Source: Lewinellaceae bacterium (GTDB taxonomy: Bacteria; Bacteroidota; Bacteroidia; Chitinophagales; Saprospiraceae). From it: 64,000 nt of DNA. Made by a program: the position numbers and the translations under genes. Of this stretch, positions 19,974 through 30,000 are shown one piece after another. Location: the NCBI GenBank assembly GCA_020636075.1, contig JACJYO010000004.1, positions 124,001 through 188,000 of the forward strand, in the 5' to 3' direction. Under the pieces are notes generated by a model that saw only the letters and a list, made by a program, of their open reading frames with translations, was not told the DNA's origin and made no database searches. Every line of letters starts with the position of its first letter. Position 1 is the first letter of the stretch.

Positions 19974-19981
19974 TACCTTTG
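19974..19981 (+). promoter_or_regulatory. -7 box of the tRNA-Phe gene
   Basis: TACCTTTG fits TAnnTTTG exactly and lies 21 bp before the mature tRNA 5' end. No convincing TTG -33 box is seen at the usual spacing. Confidence 0.5.
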
Positions 19982-20002
19982 CACCCGCTTTTTCAGCAGG
20001 CT

Positions 20003-20075
<73 letters not shown>

Positions 20076-20083
20076 CTGAAAGT

Positions 20084-20113
20084 CCCGCAGATGTTTTCTG
20101 TGGGGCTTTTTTG
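20084..20113 (+). terminator. Intrinsic terminator of tRNA-Phe
   Basis: CCCGCAG pairs with CTGTGGG (one G-U) around ATGTTTT, followed by CTTTTTTG. Directly after the tRNA. Confidence 0.75.
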
Positions 20114-20229
20114 TTTTGATCCACCTGCTGGAAATCCCGGAGAAAATTGGAATCGCTACTTTCGCCATCGGAACCATTTGCTCTGCTACCCGTTTATTAC
20201 CTTTCACGCGCTACTGCACACACCAAAAA

Positions 20230-21297
20230 ATGTCCGACGATATCGTCATAAGAGTCCTGCTCCTGCCCTTGGCCCTGCTATATGGTATGGTAATCGGCTT
20301 GCGCAATTTGCTTTACCGAATTGGACTTTTGCGTAGTGTGCACTTTGATTTGCCGGTGATCTCCGTAGGCAATCTTACGGTTGGTGGCGCCGGTAAAAGC
20401 CCGCATATCGAATACCTCCTGCGCTGGCTTGACCAATTTATCAATGTGGCAGTGTTGAGTCGCGGCTATGGCCGCAAAACCGAGGGCTACCGCCCGGTAA
20501 GTGTGATCGACTCCGTCGAACAATCTGGTGATGAACCGGTGCAATTCAAACGCAAATTTCCGGAAATACCCATCAGTGTCAGCGAAAGCCGGGCACTCGG
20601 CGTGCCCGAGTTGGTTCGGCACAACCCCGATCTGCACTGCGTACTACTAGACGATGCTTTTCAACATCTGGCGGTAACACCCGGACTCAACATTTTGCTT
20701 ACGGAATACAGCCGGCCATTTACCCGCGACTGGCTGCTGCCGGCCGGCCGCTTGCGCGAAGGCCGTTTTGAATACCGCCGGGCCGATATTATTCTGGTCA
20801 CGAAATGTCCCGATAACCTCACCGCCCGCCAGCGCCTGCACATGGAGCGGGAAATCGACCCGTTTCCGCGCCAACGTGTTTTTTTTACAAAATATAGCTA
20901 CGGGCTGCCGTACGAAATGTTGCGACCCGACCTGAAACGCAACCTCGATTTGCAAACAGACGTGCTGCTCGTCAGCGCTATTGCCAATACCGATTATTTG
21001 CTGCAATACCTGGCACAAACAGTCAACTCCGTGCAGGCGCTTGAATACTCCGACCACCACTATTTCACGGAGGCTGACCTGCATACCGTGCGCCGGCGAT
21101 TTAATGCCATGCCCGGGCAACACAACATTATCCTGACAACGGAAAAAGATGCTACCCGGCTCGAACTACACCGGCAGTTTTTGTGGGAAAATCAAATTTC
21201 CATTTTTGTATTGCCTGCCCAGGTGGAATTCTGCGACAATGACGAAGTGGAATTTCAAGTCGAAGTGAAACGTTTTTTAATGGAATTCAAGGCGTGA
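20230..21297 (+). CDS. lpxK: Tetraacyldisaccharide 4'-kinase
   Basis: 355 aa from ATG at 20230; the frame is open from 20116, but the upstream part overlaps the tRNA terminator region and is not family-like. The P-loop ISVGNLTVGGAGKSP and the motif VLLDDAFQHLAV identify LpxK, which phosphorylates the 4' position of lipid A precursor at the inner membrane. The N-terminal hydrophobic stretch (VLLLPLALLYGMVIGL) fits membrane attachment. It is convergent with murQ. Confidence 0.93.
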   Translation: MSDDIVIRVLLLPLALLYGMVIGLRNLLYRIGLLRSVHFDLPVISVGNLTVGGAGKSPHIEYLLRWLDQFINVAVLSRGYGRKTEGYRPVSVIDSVEQSGDEPVQFKRKFPEIPISVSESRALGVPELVRHNPDLHCVLLDDAFQHLAVTPGLNILLTEYSRPFTRDWLLPAGRLREGRFEYRRADIILVTKCPDNLTARQRLHMEREIDPFPRQRVFFTKYSYGLPYEMLRPDLKRNLDLQTDVLLVSAIANTDYLLQYLAQTVNSVQALEYSDHHYFTEADLHTVRRRFNAMPGQHNIILTTEKDATRLELHRQFLWENQISIFVLPAQVEFCDNDEVEFQVEVKRFLMEFKA

Positions 21298-21315
21298 GGC
21301 GTTCTTTCCGTAACC

Positions 21316-22134
21316 CTATTTTTTAAAAAAGGCATCCACGGCTTCCCGGACACTCCCATGCTTCAACAGTAAGCCTTGCGCAGTATCGTACTCCAGATTG
21401 GTGGCCTGCATGACCATTTTGGTGCCGCGATCGACAAGTTTGGCGTTGCTGAGCTGCATATCCACCATTTTGTTGTCCCGAACTCGCCCCAGTTGGATCA
21501 TTGCGGTACTGGAGATCATATTCAAAACCAGCTTTTGAGCGGTTCCGGCTTTCATGCGCGTGCTGCCGGTAACAAACTCAGGACCTGTGACCACCAATAC
21601 CGGAAAATCAGATTCAGCGATAACCGGTGCACCGGGATTGCAGGTAATACATCCGGTGGCAATGCCTCGTTCCCGGCAGGCACGCAGGCCGTGGACAACA
21701 TAGGGCGTTGTGCCGGAAGCAGCAATGCCAATGACGACATCCTGAGGATCAATTTGGTGGGCTTGCAAATCATCCCAAGCCTGCGTGTGGCTGTCTTCGG
21801 CGCCTTCCACGGCTTTGCGGATGGCGCTGTCGCCGCCGGCAATAAGCCCAACTACCCAGCCGGGCGGTGCACCGTAGGTCGGCGGTATTTCGGAGGCATC
21901 CAGAATTCCAAGCCGGCCGCTGGTGCCTGCACCGATGTAAAATAGCCGGCCTCCTTCGCGCATTTTCGGCACAATGGCCTGTACCAGCGCTTCAATTTGC
22001 GGTATCGCTTTTTCAACAGCCAGCGGCACCGTTTGGTCCTCAGCATTGATGTTGCGAAGGAGCTCTTCCACCGGCATTTTTTCGAGGTTGCGGTATTTTG
22101 AAGGACTTTCAGTTATCTTATCCATGGATGTCAT
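21316..22134 (-). CDS. murQ: N-acetylmuramic acid 6-phosphate etherase
   Basis: 272 aa. SIS-domain signatures LFYIGAGTSGRLGILDASE and the substrate loop IPPTYGAPPGWVVGLIAGG identify MurQ, which cleaves the lactyl ether of MurNAc-6-P during cell-wall recycling. Also visible are VTGSTRMKAGTAQKLVLNMIS and NAKLVDRG. The length is about 30 residues shorter than E. coli MurQ, with the C-terminus ending soon after the SIS domain. Start is MTSM or the second Met. Confidence 0.93.
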   Translation of the reverse strand: MTSMDKITESPSKYRNLEKMPVEELLRNINAEDQTVPLAVEKAIPQIEALVQAIVPKMREGGRLFYIGAGTSGRLGILDASEIPPTYGAPPGWVVGLIAGGDSAIRKAVEGAEDSHTQAWDDLQAHQIDPQDVVIGIAASGTTPYVVHGLRACRERGIATGCITCNPGAPVIAESDFPVLVVTGPEFVTGSTRMKAGTAQKLVLNMISSTAMIQLGRVRDNKMVDMQLSNAKLVDRGTKMVMQATNLEYDTAQGLLLKHGSVREAVDAFFKK

Positions 22135-22293
22135 TTTAACGTAACAGTTTGCAATTCATTTAATGCTGTTTACGAGGTATTTGATTTTTTAACAAAATTT
22201 CAGATTGTGCTAACAAGTCTTAATAGTTCGGGTGCAGCCTAAAGGCGCAACTTTCGGTCAAATTTGGAAAACAACTGTAAAATAATACTCGCC

Positions 22294-23496
22294 ATGTTTG
22301 CTCGAATAAATTTCACCACGCCAATAATTGCCGTTTTAACGCTCAGTTTGTTGCTAACGGCCTGCCAAACTGCTCAAAAATTTGTAGAAAGTGGCGACTA
22401 CGACGGCGCAATCGCCTATTGCATTAATAAACTGCGCGGCAAAAAAAATAAAAAAACCGAGCTGGTCCGTGGCCTCGAACTCGCTTTTATTAAAGCCCAG
22501 GCTCGTGACTTGAACACCGCCAACGCGCTTGCCGCAAGCGGTCGCCCTGAAAACTGGGAGCGGATCAACTCGATCCACCGCCAGATACTTGCCCGTCAGA
22601 ATAAGATTGCCCCGTTGCTGCCTCTGGTTTCCAAAGAAGGTTATCGCGCGAATTTTGAGTTTGTAAATATCAGTCAATTGGAAGCGGAAAGTCGTGGGAA
22701 AGCTGCCGAATACCTGTATTCCCGTGCCGAAGATCTGTTGTTGCGTGCCGATAATGGCGATCGCCAGGCTGCCCGTGATGCCTACCAACTCTTGCGTGAT
22801 CTGGAGTCGCGTTATTACAAGCAGTACAAAAACAAAGATCAACTGCTGCAAGATGCGCTGAACCTTGGCACCACACATATCCAGTTTGAAATTGAAAACC
22901 GAAGCAATAAATATCTGCCACGAGATTTCAACGACCGAATCCTGGCATTAAATGCTGCCGATCTGAACAGCCAATGGCGCGCATTTCATTTTGCTCCCAA
23001 TTCCAGTATGCCGGTGGATTACCGGGTTGTGTTTAATATCTGGCAAGTGGATATCAGCCCCGAGCGTGTCAGTGAACGGCGTTATGTGGATGAGAAAGAT
23101 ATTCAGGACGGTTGGGAATACGTGTTGGACGAACGCGGAAACGTCAAAAAAGATACCGCCGGTAACGATATTAAAAAACCGCGTATGATTTGTATTCGCG
23201 CTGAGGTTCTGGAAATCTTCCAGTCCAAGGCAGCGCGTTTGACAGGCACTATAGAAATTTACGATGCCGCTCAAAATAATCGAATTGAATCCCGCGAGTT
23301 GGGCACGGAGATATTGTTTGAAAACTACGCATCTACGTTCCAGGGAGACCGCCGGGCGCTCAGCACTGACTCGCGCAACCGCATTGGAAATAGTCCGCAA
23401 CCTTTCCCGCAAGATGAACGCATGCTGATGCAGGCCGCGGATCGGCTCAAGCCGGAAATCAGGGATGAATTGCGGCGCAGTCGAGGGATACTTTGA
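22294..23496 (+). CDS. Lipoprotein of unknown function
   Basis: 400 aa from the ATG at 22294, the Met just before the signal sequence. Lipobox LLTAC at about residue 23. The mature part starts with a short TPR-like segment (QKFVESGDYDGAIAYCINKL), continues helical, and then has a beta-rich portion (VDYRVVFNIWQVDISPERV). I recognise no named family. No operon partner; the MITE-like repeat follows. Confidence 0.75.
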   Translation: MFARINFTTPIIAVLTLSLLLTACQTAQKFVESGDYDGAIAYCINKLRGKKNKKTELVRGLELAFIKAQARDLNTANALAASGRPENWERINSIHRQILARQNKIAPLLPLVSKEGYRANFEFVNISQLEAESRGKAAEYLYSRAEDLLLRADNGDRQAARDAYQLLRDLESRYYKQYKNKDQLLQDALNLGTTHIQFEIENRSNKYLPRDFNDRILALNAADLNSQWRAFHFAPNSSMPVDYRVVFNIWQVDISPERVSERRYVDEKDIQDGWEYVLDERGNVKKDTAGNDIKKPRMICIRAEVLEIFQSKAARLTGTIEIYDAAQNNRIESRELGTEILFENYASTFQGDRRALSTDSRNRIGNSPQPFPQDERMLMQAADRLKPEIRDELRRSRGIL

Positions 23497-23543
23497 TCGC
23501 GAATTCGATCGGGGATGGCCCATTAAACGGCATAAAACAGGAA

Positions 23544-23703
23544 GAGGCTGTATCAAAAGAGCGGAATCTAAAATGCCCGCCGTAGAATATTTTATTTACC
23601 ACGGATACACGGAGGCCACGGAGTTTGATTCTCCGTGGCCTCCGTGCATCCGTGGTGAAAATTTGGAATTGCCTGCGCGTGCGAGGACTTATGAGACACC
23701 CCC
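23544..23703. repeat. MITE-like repeat, copy 2 (inverted)
   Basis: Reverse-complement relative of copy 1. Internal hairpin 23598-23623/23631-23656 (26-bp arms, one mismatch) with GGAGGCCACGGAG; then CCGCCGTAGAATATTTTATT; the right end TGAGACACCCC (23692-23702) matches the terminal repeat. The left end is degenerate. Confidence 0.75.
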
Positions 23704-23726
23704 TTTCTATTTGACTAGTAAAAATT

Positions 23727-25088
23727 CTAAAGAAATGCCACGACACCTGCCTGAATGGAAAAAGTGTTGATGGGCTCCCGTTTCGGGCCGATTCCTTTTC
23801 CGGAAAGCGACTGCCGGTAAGCAGGTTCAATAAATGCGGTATACCGTTTCCCGGCAATTGGATGCTCGATACGAATGCCGGCATCCAGCGAAGCATAAAA
23901 ATTGTCGTGCAGTTTTCCCTTTTCCAAAATGCCGCGACCCGATTGCCGAAGTTGCGGTGTTTGGTTAGGATCGGGCAGGAAATTGGGGGGTAAAACATCG
24001 GGTGCGTAGTAAACTGTCCCGTAGTCATATGTTTTTTGCGAAGCAAAATTGGCTGTCAGGCCAGCGGTCGCATGAGCGGTCGTTTTGCCAAATCGGGCAA
24101 TCTGACGCGTTACTTTCACCGGAACGGCAACTATGTCGGCATGCACATCAGTCAGCGTGGAACCGTAGTAGCCATTGGCGATATTGCCACTGTAAATTTC
24201 GACTTCCCGTTTGGGGGTATATGCTTTTTGTACATAACCCAAACCTACTTCAAGTCCCCATTTGTCGGGGCGATAACCGGCGGCTATGGCACCACCATAA
24301 CCATAACTATTCCGGCGTGCGCCGTGAACAAGCACCTTGTTTTGATCCCAACTAGCCGATGCCGCCAGATAAAAAGGACCCGGTTGATTAGCCTGTTTTA
24401 CAGGCACTATCGGCATTAGAAATTGGCGTTCCGGAACGGCAAACCCGGCGAGCACATCGGATGGTATCAAATCAACGGAAGCGATCATCGGTTTGGCATT
24501 GGCGCCAATTGCCGTGAGGTCAGCCAGGATATCAAGTACTGAGTTTGCATTACGATAATCCGACGAGGCAACAAATGGAATGTTGGGGTTCGCAACCAGT
24601 GTACTGGAAACAGCAGCAGCATATATTGAACTCCCAATAGGTTGTGCCCCGTTAGCAGTTAATGAAAGGCTGGCGCTGGTACTTGCACTACCGGCTTGTG
24701 CAATCGGCACATCAGCGGGGAACACGGGCTTTTTAGGACTTTCGATTCCGTTCGTTTCAAAAAACGCTGGAAAATTCCACAAAAAGAGAAGCAACAACGT
24801 GCATTCGGCCAGCTTTGCGAAGCGCAAACGGCGAATGCGGATTGTTTGAACCTGCATTTTTGTAGCAAACAACTGCCAATGCGCAGCCTGGTAAGGCACT
24901 TCCAGCCGTTCCAGGGTGTGGAATACGGCTTTGTCTACGGCATCCACGGCAGCCGGGTGTTCTTCAACCAAGGTTGCATCCATGCGTGCTTGCAGGGCCG
25001 TCCAACTGGCCGGGTCGTAGGCTGGTTCCAGATTGTCCAGAACAGCTTTCAGGCTGTGATCAAAAGTCTTGTCGTCCATTTTCATCAA
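23727..25088 (-). CDS. Membrane protein with anti-sigma-like N-terminus and outer-membrane-barrel-like C-terminus
   Basis: 453 aa (Met 4 at 25079 is an equally possible start). Residues 1-90 are acidic/helical and hold two similar segments (YDPASWTALQARMD, YQAAHWQLFATKMQ), as in Bacteroidota anti-sigma-like proteins. A single transmembrane helix lies at about residues 98-113 (AECTLLLLFLWNFPAFF). Residues 240-453 are beta-rich with aromatic strand ends (GGAIAAGYRPDKWGLEVGLG). It overlaps the ECF sigma gene by 29 bp, so it is probably that factor's regulator. Topology is unresolved: a barrel and an inner-membrane helix in one chain is unusual. Confidence 0.7.
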   Translation of the reverse strand: MMKMDDKTFDHSLKAVLDNLEPAYDPASWTALQARMDATLVEEHPAAVDAVDKAVFHTLERLEVPYQAAHWQLFATKMQVQTIRIRRLRFAKLAECTLLLLFLWNFPAFFETNGIESPKKPVFPADVPIAQAGSASTSASLSLTANGAQPIGSSIYAAAVSSTLVANPNIPFVASSDYRNANSVLDILADLTAIGANAKPMIASVDLIPSDVLAGFAVPERQFLMPIVPVKQANQPGPFYLAASASWDQNKVLVHGARRNSYGYGGAIAAGYRPDKWGLEVGLGYVQKAYTPKREVEIYSGNIANGYYGSTLTDVHADIVAVPVKVTRQIARFGKTTAHATAGLTANFASQKTYDYGTVYYAPDVLPPNFLPDPNQTPQLRQSGRGILEKGKLHDNFYASLDAGIRIEHPIAGKRYTAFIEPAYRQSLSGKGIGPKREPINTFSIQAGVVAFL

Positions 25089-25641
25089 ACTGCATCCGTT
25101 GGGCAGTAAAAAATTCTTTTAGTTTAATCCGGGCTTTCACCAGGTTGCTCCGGGAAGTGCTTTCGGTGATTTGCAGGGCGTCGGCAATTTCTTTATGGGA
25201 ATAACCTTCCACTACGTACAGGTTAAATACGGCGCGGTAGGCAGGAGATAATTCGTGCACGGCAGCCAGGATCTCCTGCTCGGTCAATTGACTCAGCGCA
25301 TCGGGGTCGTCGTTCGACAAGGCATGCGCTTCGGTAATATCTTCGGTGCGACGCCGGATGGTTTTTCTGTAATAATCGATGCAGGTATTTACCATGATCG
25401 TTCGAATCCAGGCAGGCAGGGAAGTGCCGGGCTTAAAGCGGGCAATGTTTTGGAACACTTTGATAAAACCTTCATGAAGCAGATCAAGCGCTTCATCGCG
25501 GGAGCCGGCGTAGCGCAGGCAAATACCCATCATTTTGCCGTAGTACTGCTGGTACAATTGCTCCTGAGCCCACCGCTCCTGACGCGTCAGGGCAGCTAAC
25601 AATGTGTTTTCCGTGTTTTCCAAAGGGAGGGCGATATCCAT
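25060..25641 (-). CDS. ECF RNA polymerase sigma factor
   Basis: 193 aa. Region 2: EQLYQQYYGKMMGICLRYAG, DEALDLLHEGFIKVFQNI and PAWIRTIMVNTCIDYYRK. Region 4: LSPAYRAVFNLYVVEGYSHKEIADAL followed by TESTSRSNLVKAR. Typical Bacteroidota ECF sigma-70. Its 3' end overlaps the start of the membrane protein at 23727-25088, the usual arrangement for a sigma factor and its regulator. Confidence 0.93.
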   Translation of the reverse strand: MDIALPLENTENTLLAALTRQERWAQEQLYQQYYGKMMGICLRYAGSRDEALDLLHEGFIKVFQNIARFKPGTSLPAWIRTIMVNTCIDYYRKTIRRRTEDITEAHALSNDDPDALSQLTEQEILAAVHELSPAYRAVFNLYVVEGYSHKEIADALQITESTSRSNLVKARIKLKEFFTAQRMQFDENGRQDF

Positions 25642-25951
25642 ATGTTATAGTCGGTTCAAACGTTGGAGAAAAACGGCATTTGGATGCGCCCGCCTGCTAA
25701 CGAGCAAATGAAAAACGAAGATGAACACCCAAGTGCTGCCTGTACTGGTGCAAAAATTTTTAAAAGGGCTGCCTAAACAGGTGTAATAATTTGCCAAGTG
25801 GTTACTGCTCGAATCTGCGGCGGCGCAATTTTGTAAACAAAAAGCGGCGTAAATATTTTTTTAAAACAAAGTGTTGTTTTTTAAATACTATTTGTTTTAA
25901 ATTTGCCACTGCACAATAAATCTTCCTTGTTTAAATAATACCGCCGTCATC
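25642..25951. other. 310-bp divergent intergenic region
   Basis: A/T-rich divergent control region between the ECF sigma gene and the glucosaminidase gene. It contains one credible plus-strand promoter (25874-25905). No repeat or small gene seen. Confidence 0.6.
25874..25905 (+). promoter_or_regulatory. Bacteroidota-type promoter of the glucosaminidase gene
   Basis: TTG at 25874-25876 and a perfect TAnnTTTG box, TAAATTTG, at 25898-25905 (21-bp spacer). 46 bp upstream of the start codon. Confidence 0.5.
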
Positions 25952-26911
25952 ATGGGAAAAATGAAATGGTACGCCACGATGGAGGACAATTTACAGCAGC
26001 CGATACTTCGTAAAAATACAACGCAAAACCGGCAACGCCGACAAAATGCGCTTGGCCACTGGATCGACAATCAACAAGATCCTGTTACAATTCGCAGTTT
26101 GTTCCGACAAATTGTTTGGCGCCTGCGCCGCCATTGGCTGGCTTTTCTGTTCCAGGCAAACAGGTTCACACTCGGTGCATTTCGTGAACGGACCGCATTG
26201 AAACTGGGAACCATTCTCGGAATGGGCTATTTTTTGTTATTTTCAGAACAAAAGACAGATTTTTTCTTGCCAGGTCAGTTGAGTGAATCCATGCAATTGG
26301 GACCTGTTAAAACGGCCATCGAAGATTCCGACTTGCCAACCTCGGGCCGTTCATTGGAATGGAAAGTCACCAATGAGTCAACGCCTGGCACTTCGGTAGA
26401 GCCCGCCTTGCCCAAGATTAAAAAAAGCAGCAATGGCGCTGCGCCAATTTCTGCCAAGCAAATGGGCGGTGATCTGACGAATCAATACATCAGGCGATTT
26501 TCAAAAACTGCCGTACAGGAAATGCACAAGTTTGGAATTCCTGCGAGTATTAGCCTGGCCCAGGGTTTGGTAGAAAGCCGCTACGGCACCAGTACGCTGG
26601 CTGTCCGGAATAACAACCATTTCGGAATGAAATGTTTCTCAAAAAAATGCCGCAATGGGCACTGCTCTAACTTTGGCGATGACCACCACAAAGATTTTTT
26701 CCGGATTTTTAAAACGCCCTGGGACAGCTGGCGGGCGCATAGCCTCATGTTGGCCAAAGGGCGGTATACCCGGCTTAAAAAGTTTGGCAAAAATTACCGC
26801 CAATGGGCGCATGGCCTTGAAAATTTAGGTTATGCTACAGACCGGTCTTATGCCGAAAAACTTATCGGGGTGATCGAGCGGTACAATTTGCAGCAATTTG
26901 ACCGGAAGTGA
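25952..26911 (+). CDS. Membrane-anchored glucosaminidase (GH73-like)
   Basis: 319 aa. The basic N-terminal cytoplasmic part of about 80 residues precedes a hydrophobic helix at about residues 88-104 (LGTILGMGYFLLFS), giving a type II membrane topology. Residues about 175-310 form the glucosaminidase domain: MHKFGIPASISLAQGLVESRYG with the catalytic Glu of VESRYG, then NNHFGMKC and WDSWRAHSLML. Such enzymes cleave between GlcNAc and MurNAc in peptidoglycan. Four Cys near NNHFGMK (KCFSKKCRNGHC) may form disulfides. Confidence 0.87.
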   Translation: MGKMKWYATMEDNLQQPILRKNTTQNRQRRQNALGHWIDNQQDPVTIRSLFRQIVWRLRRHWLAFLFQANRFTLGAFRERTALKLGTILGMGYFLLFSEQKTDFFLPGQLSESMQLGPVKTAIEDSDLPTSGRSLEWKVTNESTPGTSVEPALPKIKKSSNGAAPISAKQMGGDLTNQYIRRFSKTAVQEMHKFGIPASISLAQGLVESRYGTSTLAVRNNNHFGMKCFSKKCRNGHCSNFGDDHHKDFFRIFKTPWDSWRAHSLMLAKGRYTRLKKFGKNYRQWAHGLENLGYATDRSYAEKLIGVIERYNLQQFDRK

Positions 26912-27065
26912 ACGGCTTAGCCCGTAATTGTGGCCATTGGTAGGTGTAGCGTGGATGGGAGCATCAGGTGATAAATTTTAATTGCCTGTTTATTCGTAAG
27001 TGTTGGGGAAATATTTTTCTTTGTTACGGCAAATTTTTGCTGTCACATCCAGAAATATATATCCC

Positions 27066-30000
27066 ATGCACAAGATAACTCCGGCCTTTTGGTTGTTGGC
27101 CATCCTATTCCCGTTTACGCTTTCTGCCCAATGGACTTTTCACACCGGCGTCTCTGGTAGCGCGCCATATCAGGTTCAGGATGTTGGTAACGTGCGCTGG
27201 CTTTGCACTAATTCGGGGCTCTTTCGCTCTAATGATGGCGGTAAGCAGTACCAGCAAATTAACGGTTTGCCAAATTTGAGTGACGTGGGGGCGATTTTTC
27301 TTCGAGGCGACTCTATCGTTTTGGCGCTCTCTGATGCTGATCCGGTCAATCCCAATTTGAAAAGAACCTATCTGTATTGGAGCCTTAACCAGGGTGCTTC
27401 CTGGCAATCCCGGATCACCAATATTGTACCGGAAACTGTCTTTAAGGGTGTGCGCTATATTGGCGATACGCTTTTTATCGGGGGGGTAGGCCGGTTGTGG
27501 CGAAGTGTTGATGCCGGGCTTACTTTTCAGGAAATGTCACCTCCTCAAGGTCTTTACCGGTATGTACTCGGCGACAAGGCGCTTTTTGCAAGTTCTTTCG
27601 GTGGGCTTTACCGTTCGACTGACCGGGGCGATACCTGGGATTTGGTGTGTCCGATGAATGGGTACGGGAATATTGCGGTTTCCGGCGATACCGTGTTCAC
27701 GGCTTCTAATGTTGATTCTATTCAAATCTCACTTGATCTGGGACAGACCTGGCAAACTGCTCCGCCAAATCTTGCTGTTGGCCTCAGTGTGTTATCCATT
27801 GGCCAAAATGGCCGTTTTTATGCGACCTCCAAACAGATTTATTATTCCGATGACCTGGGTCAAAGCTGGCAAAAAATGTCTGATGGAAACCAGAGTACTA
27901 TTTTCGGGATATATGAAACAGCGGATGGAACCTGGGCTTATGCAGGCAGCGGATTGGTCCGGGTTGATCCTGTTAATGGCAACCTGTTCATTGATCAGGA
28001 AGGCAGCCTGGGCACGTTCAATCAACCGTTTATCAAGAGTTTGGGCGACCGGCTTTTTTCTTTTACCTCCGATAATATTTGGGGCTACAGCACTGATGCG
28101 GTGCATTGGTCACAGCAAAGACCGATTCCTAACAATGGATTGGTTTACGATGTGCAGGAAAAAGGGGATACCCTGCTGCTTTTGTCTAGCCTGAAGTTTT
28201 ATTTTTCTGTGGATGACGGCTCGACCTGGGGGCTTATGCCCGACTCTTTTTCAAATCCAACGACCATGGCCGTCGAAGACGATGTGCTATTAGTTGGGGA
28301 TCAAAAAGGTATTTGGCGGGCCAGTTCCGTACTAGGACCTTGGACCAAGGTTAACAACGGAAGTTTTTTGACCGATGGGTTAGCAATTACCCCGGATAAA
28401 TGGTTTGCTGTTAGCCAGTCTGGTAACCTGCTTGTCTCCGACGATAAAGGGTGGACCTGGACCGCGGGCGCTCAGCTTGGGCTAGCTTCCTTGCAGATAT
28501 TCCGGTCGTTGTATTATGCCGGCGGGCAGGTATTTTATTTTGGTACCGGCAGTTTGATGCGAACTTCCAGCAGTGATGGGTTTATTTGGGAGAACTGTTC
28601 GGGCATTTTACCCGCCAATTTTTATTCCGGTATAACCGAAGTTGGTTCGTTGCTGTTTCTTGGCTCCCGCCAACTTGGGCTCTTTGCCAGTGCGGATTTT
28701 GGCCTAACCTGGAATTCGTTCAAGCAATTTGAGCAAGACTATGTTCCTGCGGTTACCAATTGGCAAGGTCGCCTGGCTGTTTCGGTATATGAAGAAGGCA
28801 TTTGGGTGATGGAAAACAATTTAGCGCCTTATTCCCTGCGGGCTTTTTATGATGAAAATCAAAACGCGCAGCGTGACCCGAATGAAGGGCCGTTTACCGG
28901 TTTGATTGTTCAGGCCAAAGGTGGAGCCTATGCAACGAGCGATTCGTCCGGCTTGATACGGGTATTTGGTGCGGCGCCGAGTGATACCGTCATGGCTAAA
29001 CCCTCTAAAAATATCATGGTGACACCAGGCCAATTGTTATTGTCTTCATTGGCCGACACGCAGGAATTTGCGGTGTATAAATTGCAGGTGCACGATGTCC
29101 GGGTCACACTCGTCAACCTTGAGCCGCTTGTGCCAGGCAGAACGACGGATTGTGTGTTGGTCTGTGAAAATGTGGGTGCTGAAACGGAAGATGCGCAAGT
29201 GATCCTGCATTTACGTTCGGAACTTTCCTTTGTCTCCGCGCTTCAGCCCCCGGATGCCTTCGGAACAGATTCGGTACTTTGGAACCTGCCCAATTTTAAA
29301 CCGGAAGAAATCCGTGTGTTCCATTTCACCCTCCGAACGGACCCTACGGTACCGCTTGGCACATCAGTATCTTTTAGCGGCGAAATATATCCTCTCGATA
29401 CGGATGTAGATCTCAAAGACAATAATTCCACCTTGCGGCTGGTGGTGGTCGGATCATTTGATCCGAATGATAAAACTGCTCGAAATGGTGCGCTGATCAC
29501 GCCGCAGGAACTGGCCGACGGCTTACCCATGGAATACATCATTCGTTTCCAGAATACGGGCACCTATCCAGCCTATGTTGTCCGAATTCTGGACACGCTC
29601 AGCAGCCATTTTGATCCGGGCAGTTTTGTATTCCAGGGGAGCAGCCACCCTTGCCGGTGGGCACTCAAAGGAGATGGCATTCTTGAGTTTGTCTTTGAAA
29701 ATATTGAACTGCCGGATTCAACTGCCGATGAGCCGGGCAGCCATGGTTTTGTGGCGTTCAGTATTTCACCCAAAGCAAGCGTTGTACTCAACGATACGTT
29801 GGCGAACACCGCATTTATTTATTTTGACTACAATGCCCCCGTCCAAACCAACACCGCTACCACCGTGGTCAGCGAGCCCGTGCGCACCACGGCGCTCCCG
29901 GTTGATCCGGCCAAAAGCCTGCTTTGTTTCCCAAACCCTGCTGGACACGAGGTTCATGTTCAATGGCTGGGTGCAGCAGCAGGGGGTCGGGTATGGGTTT

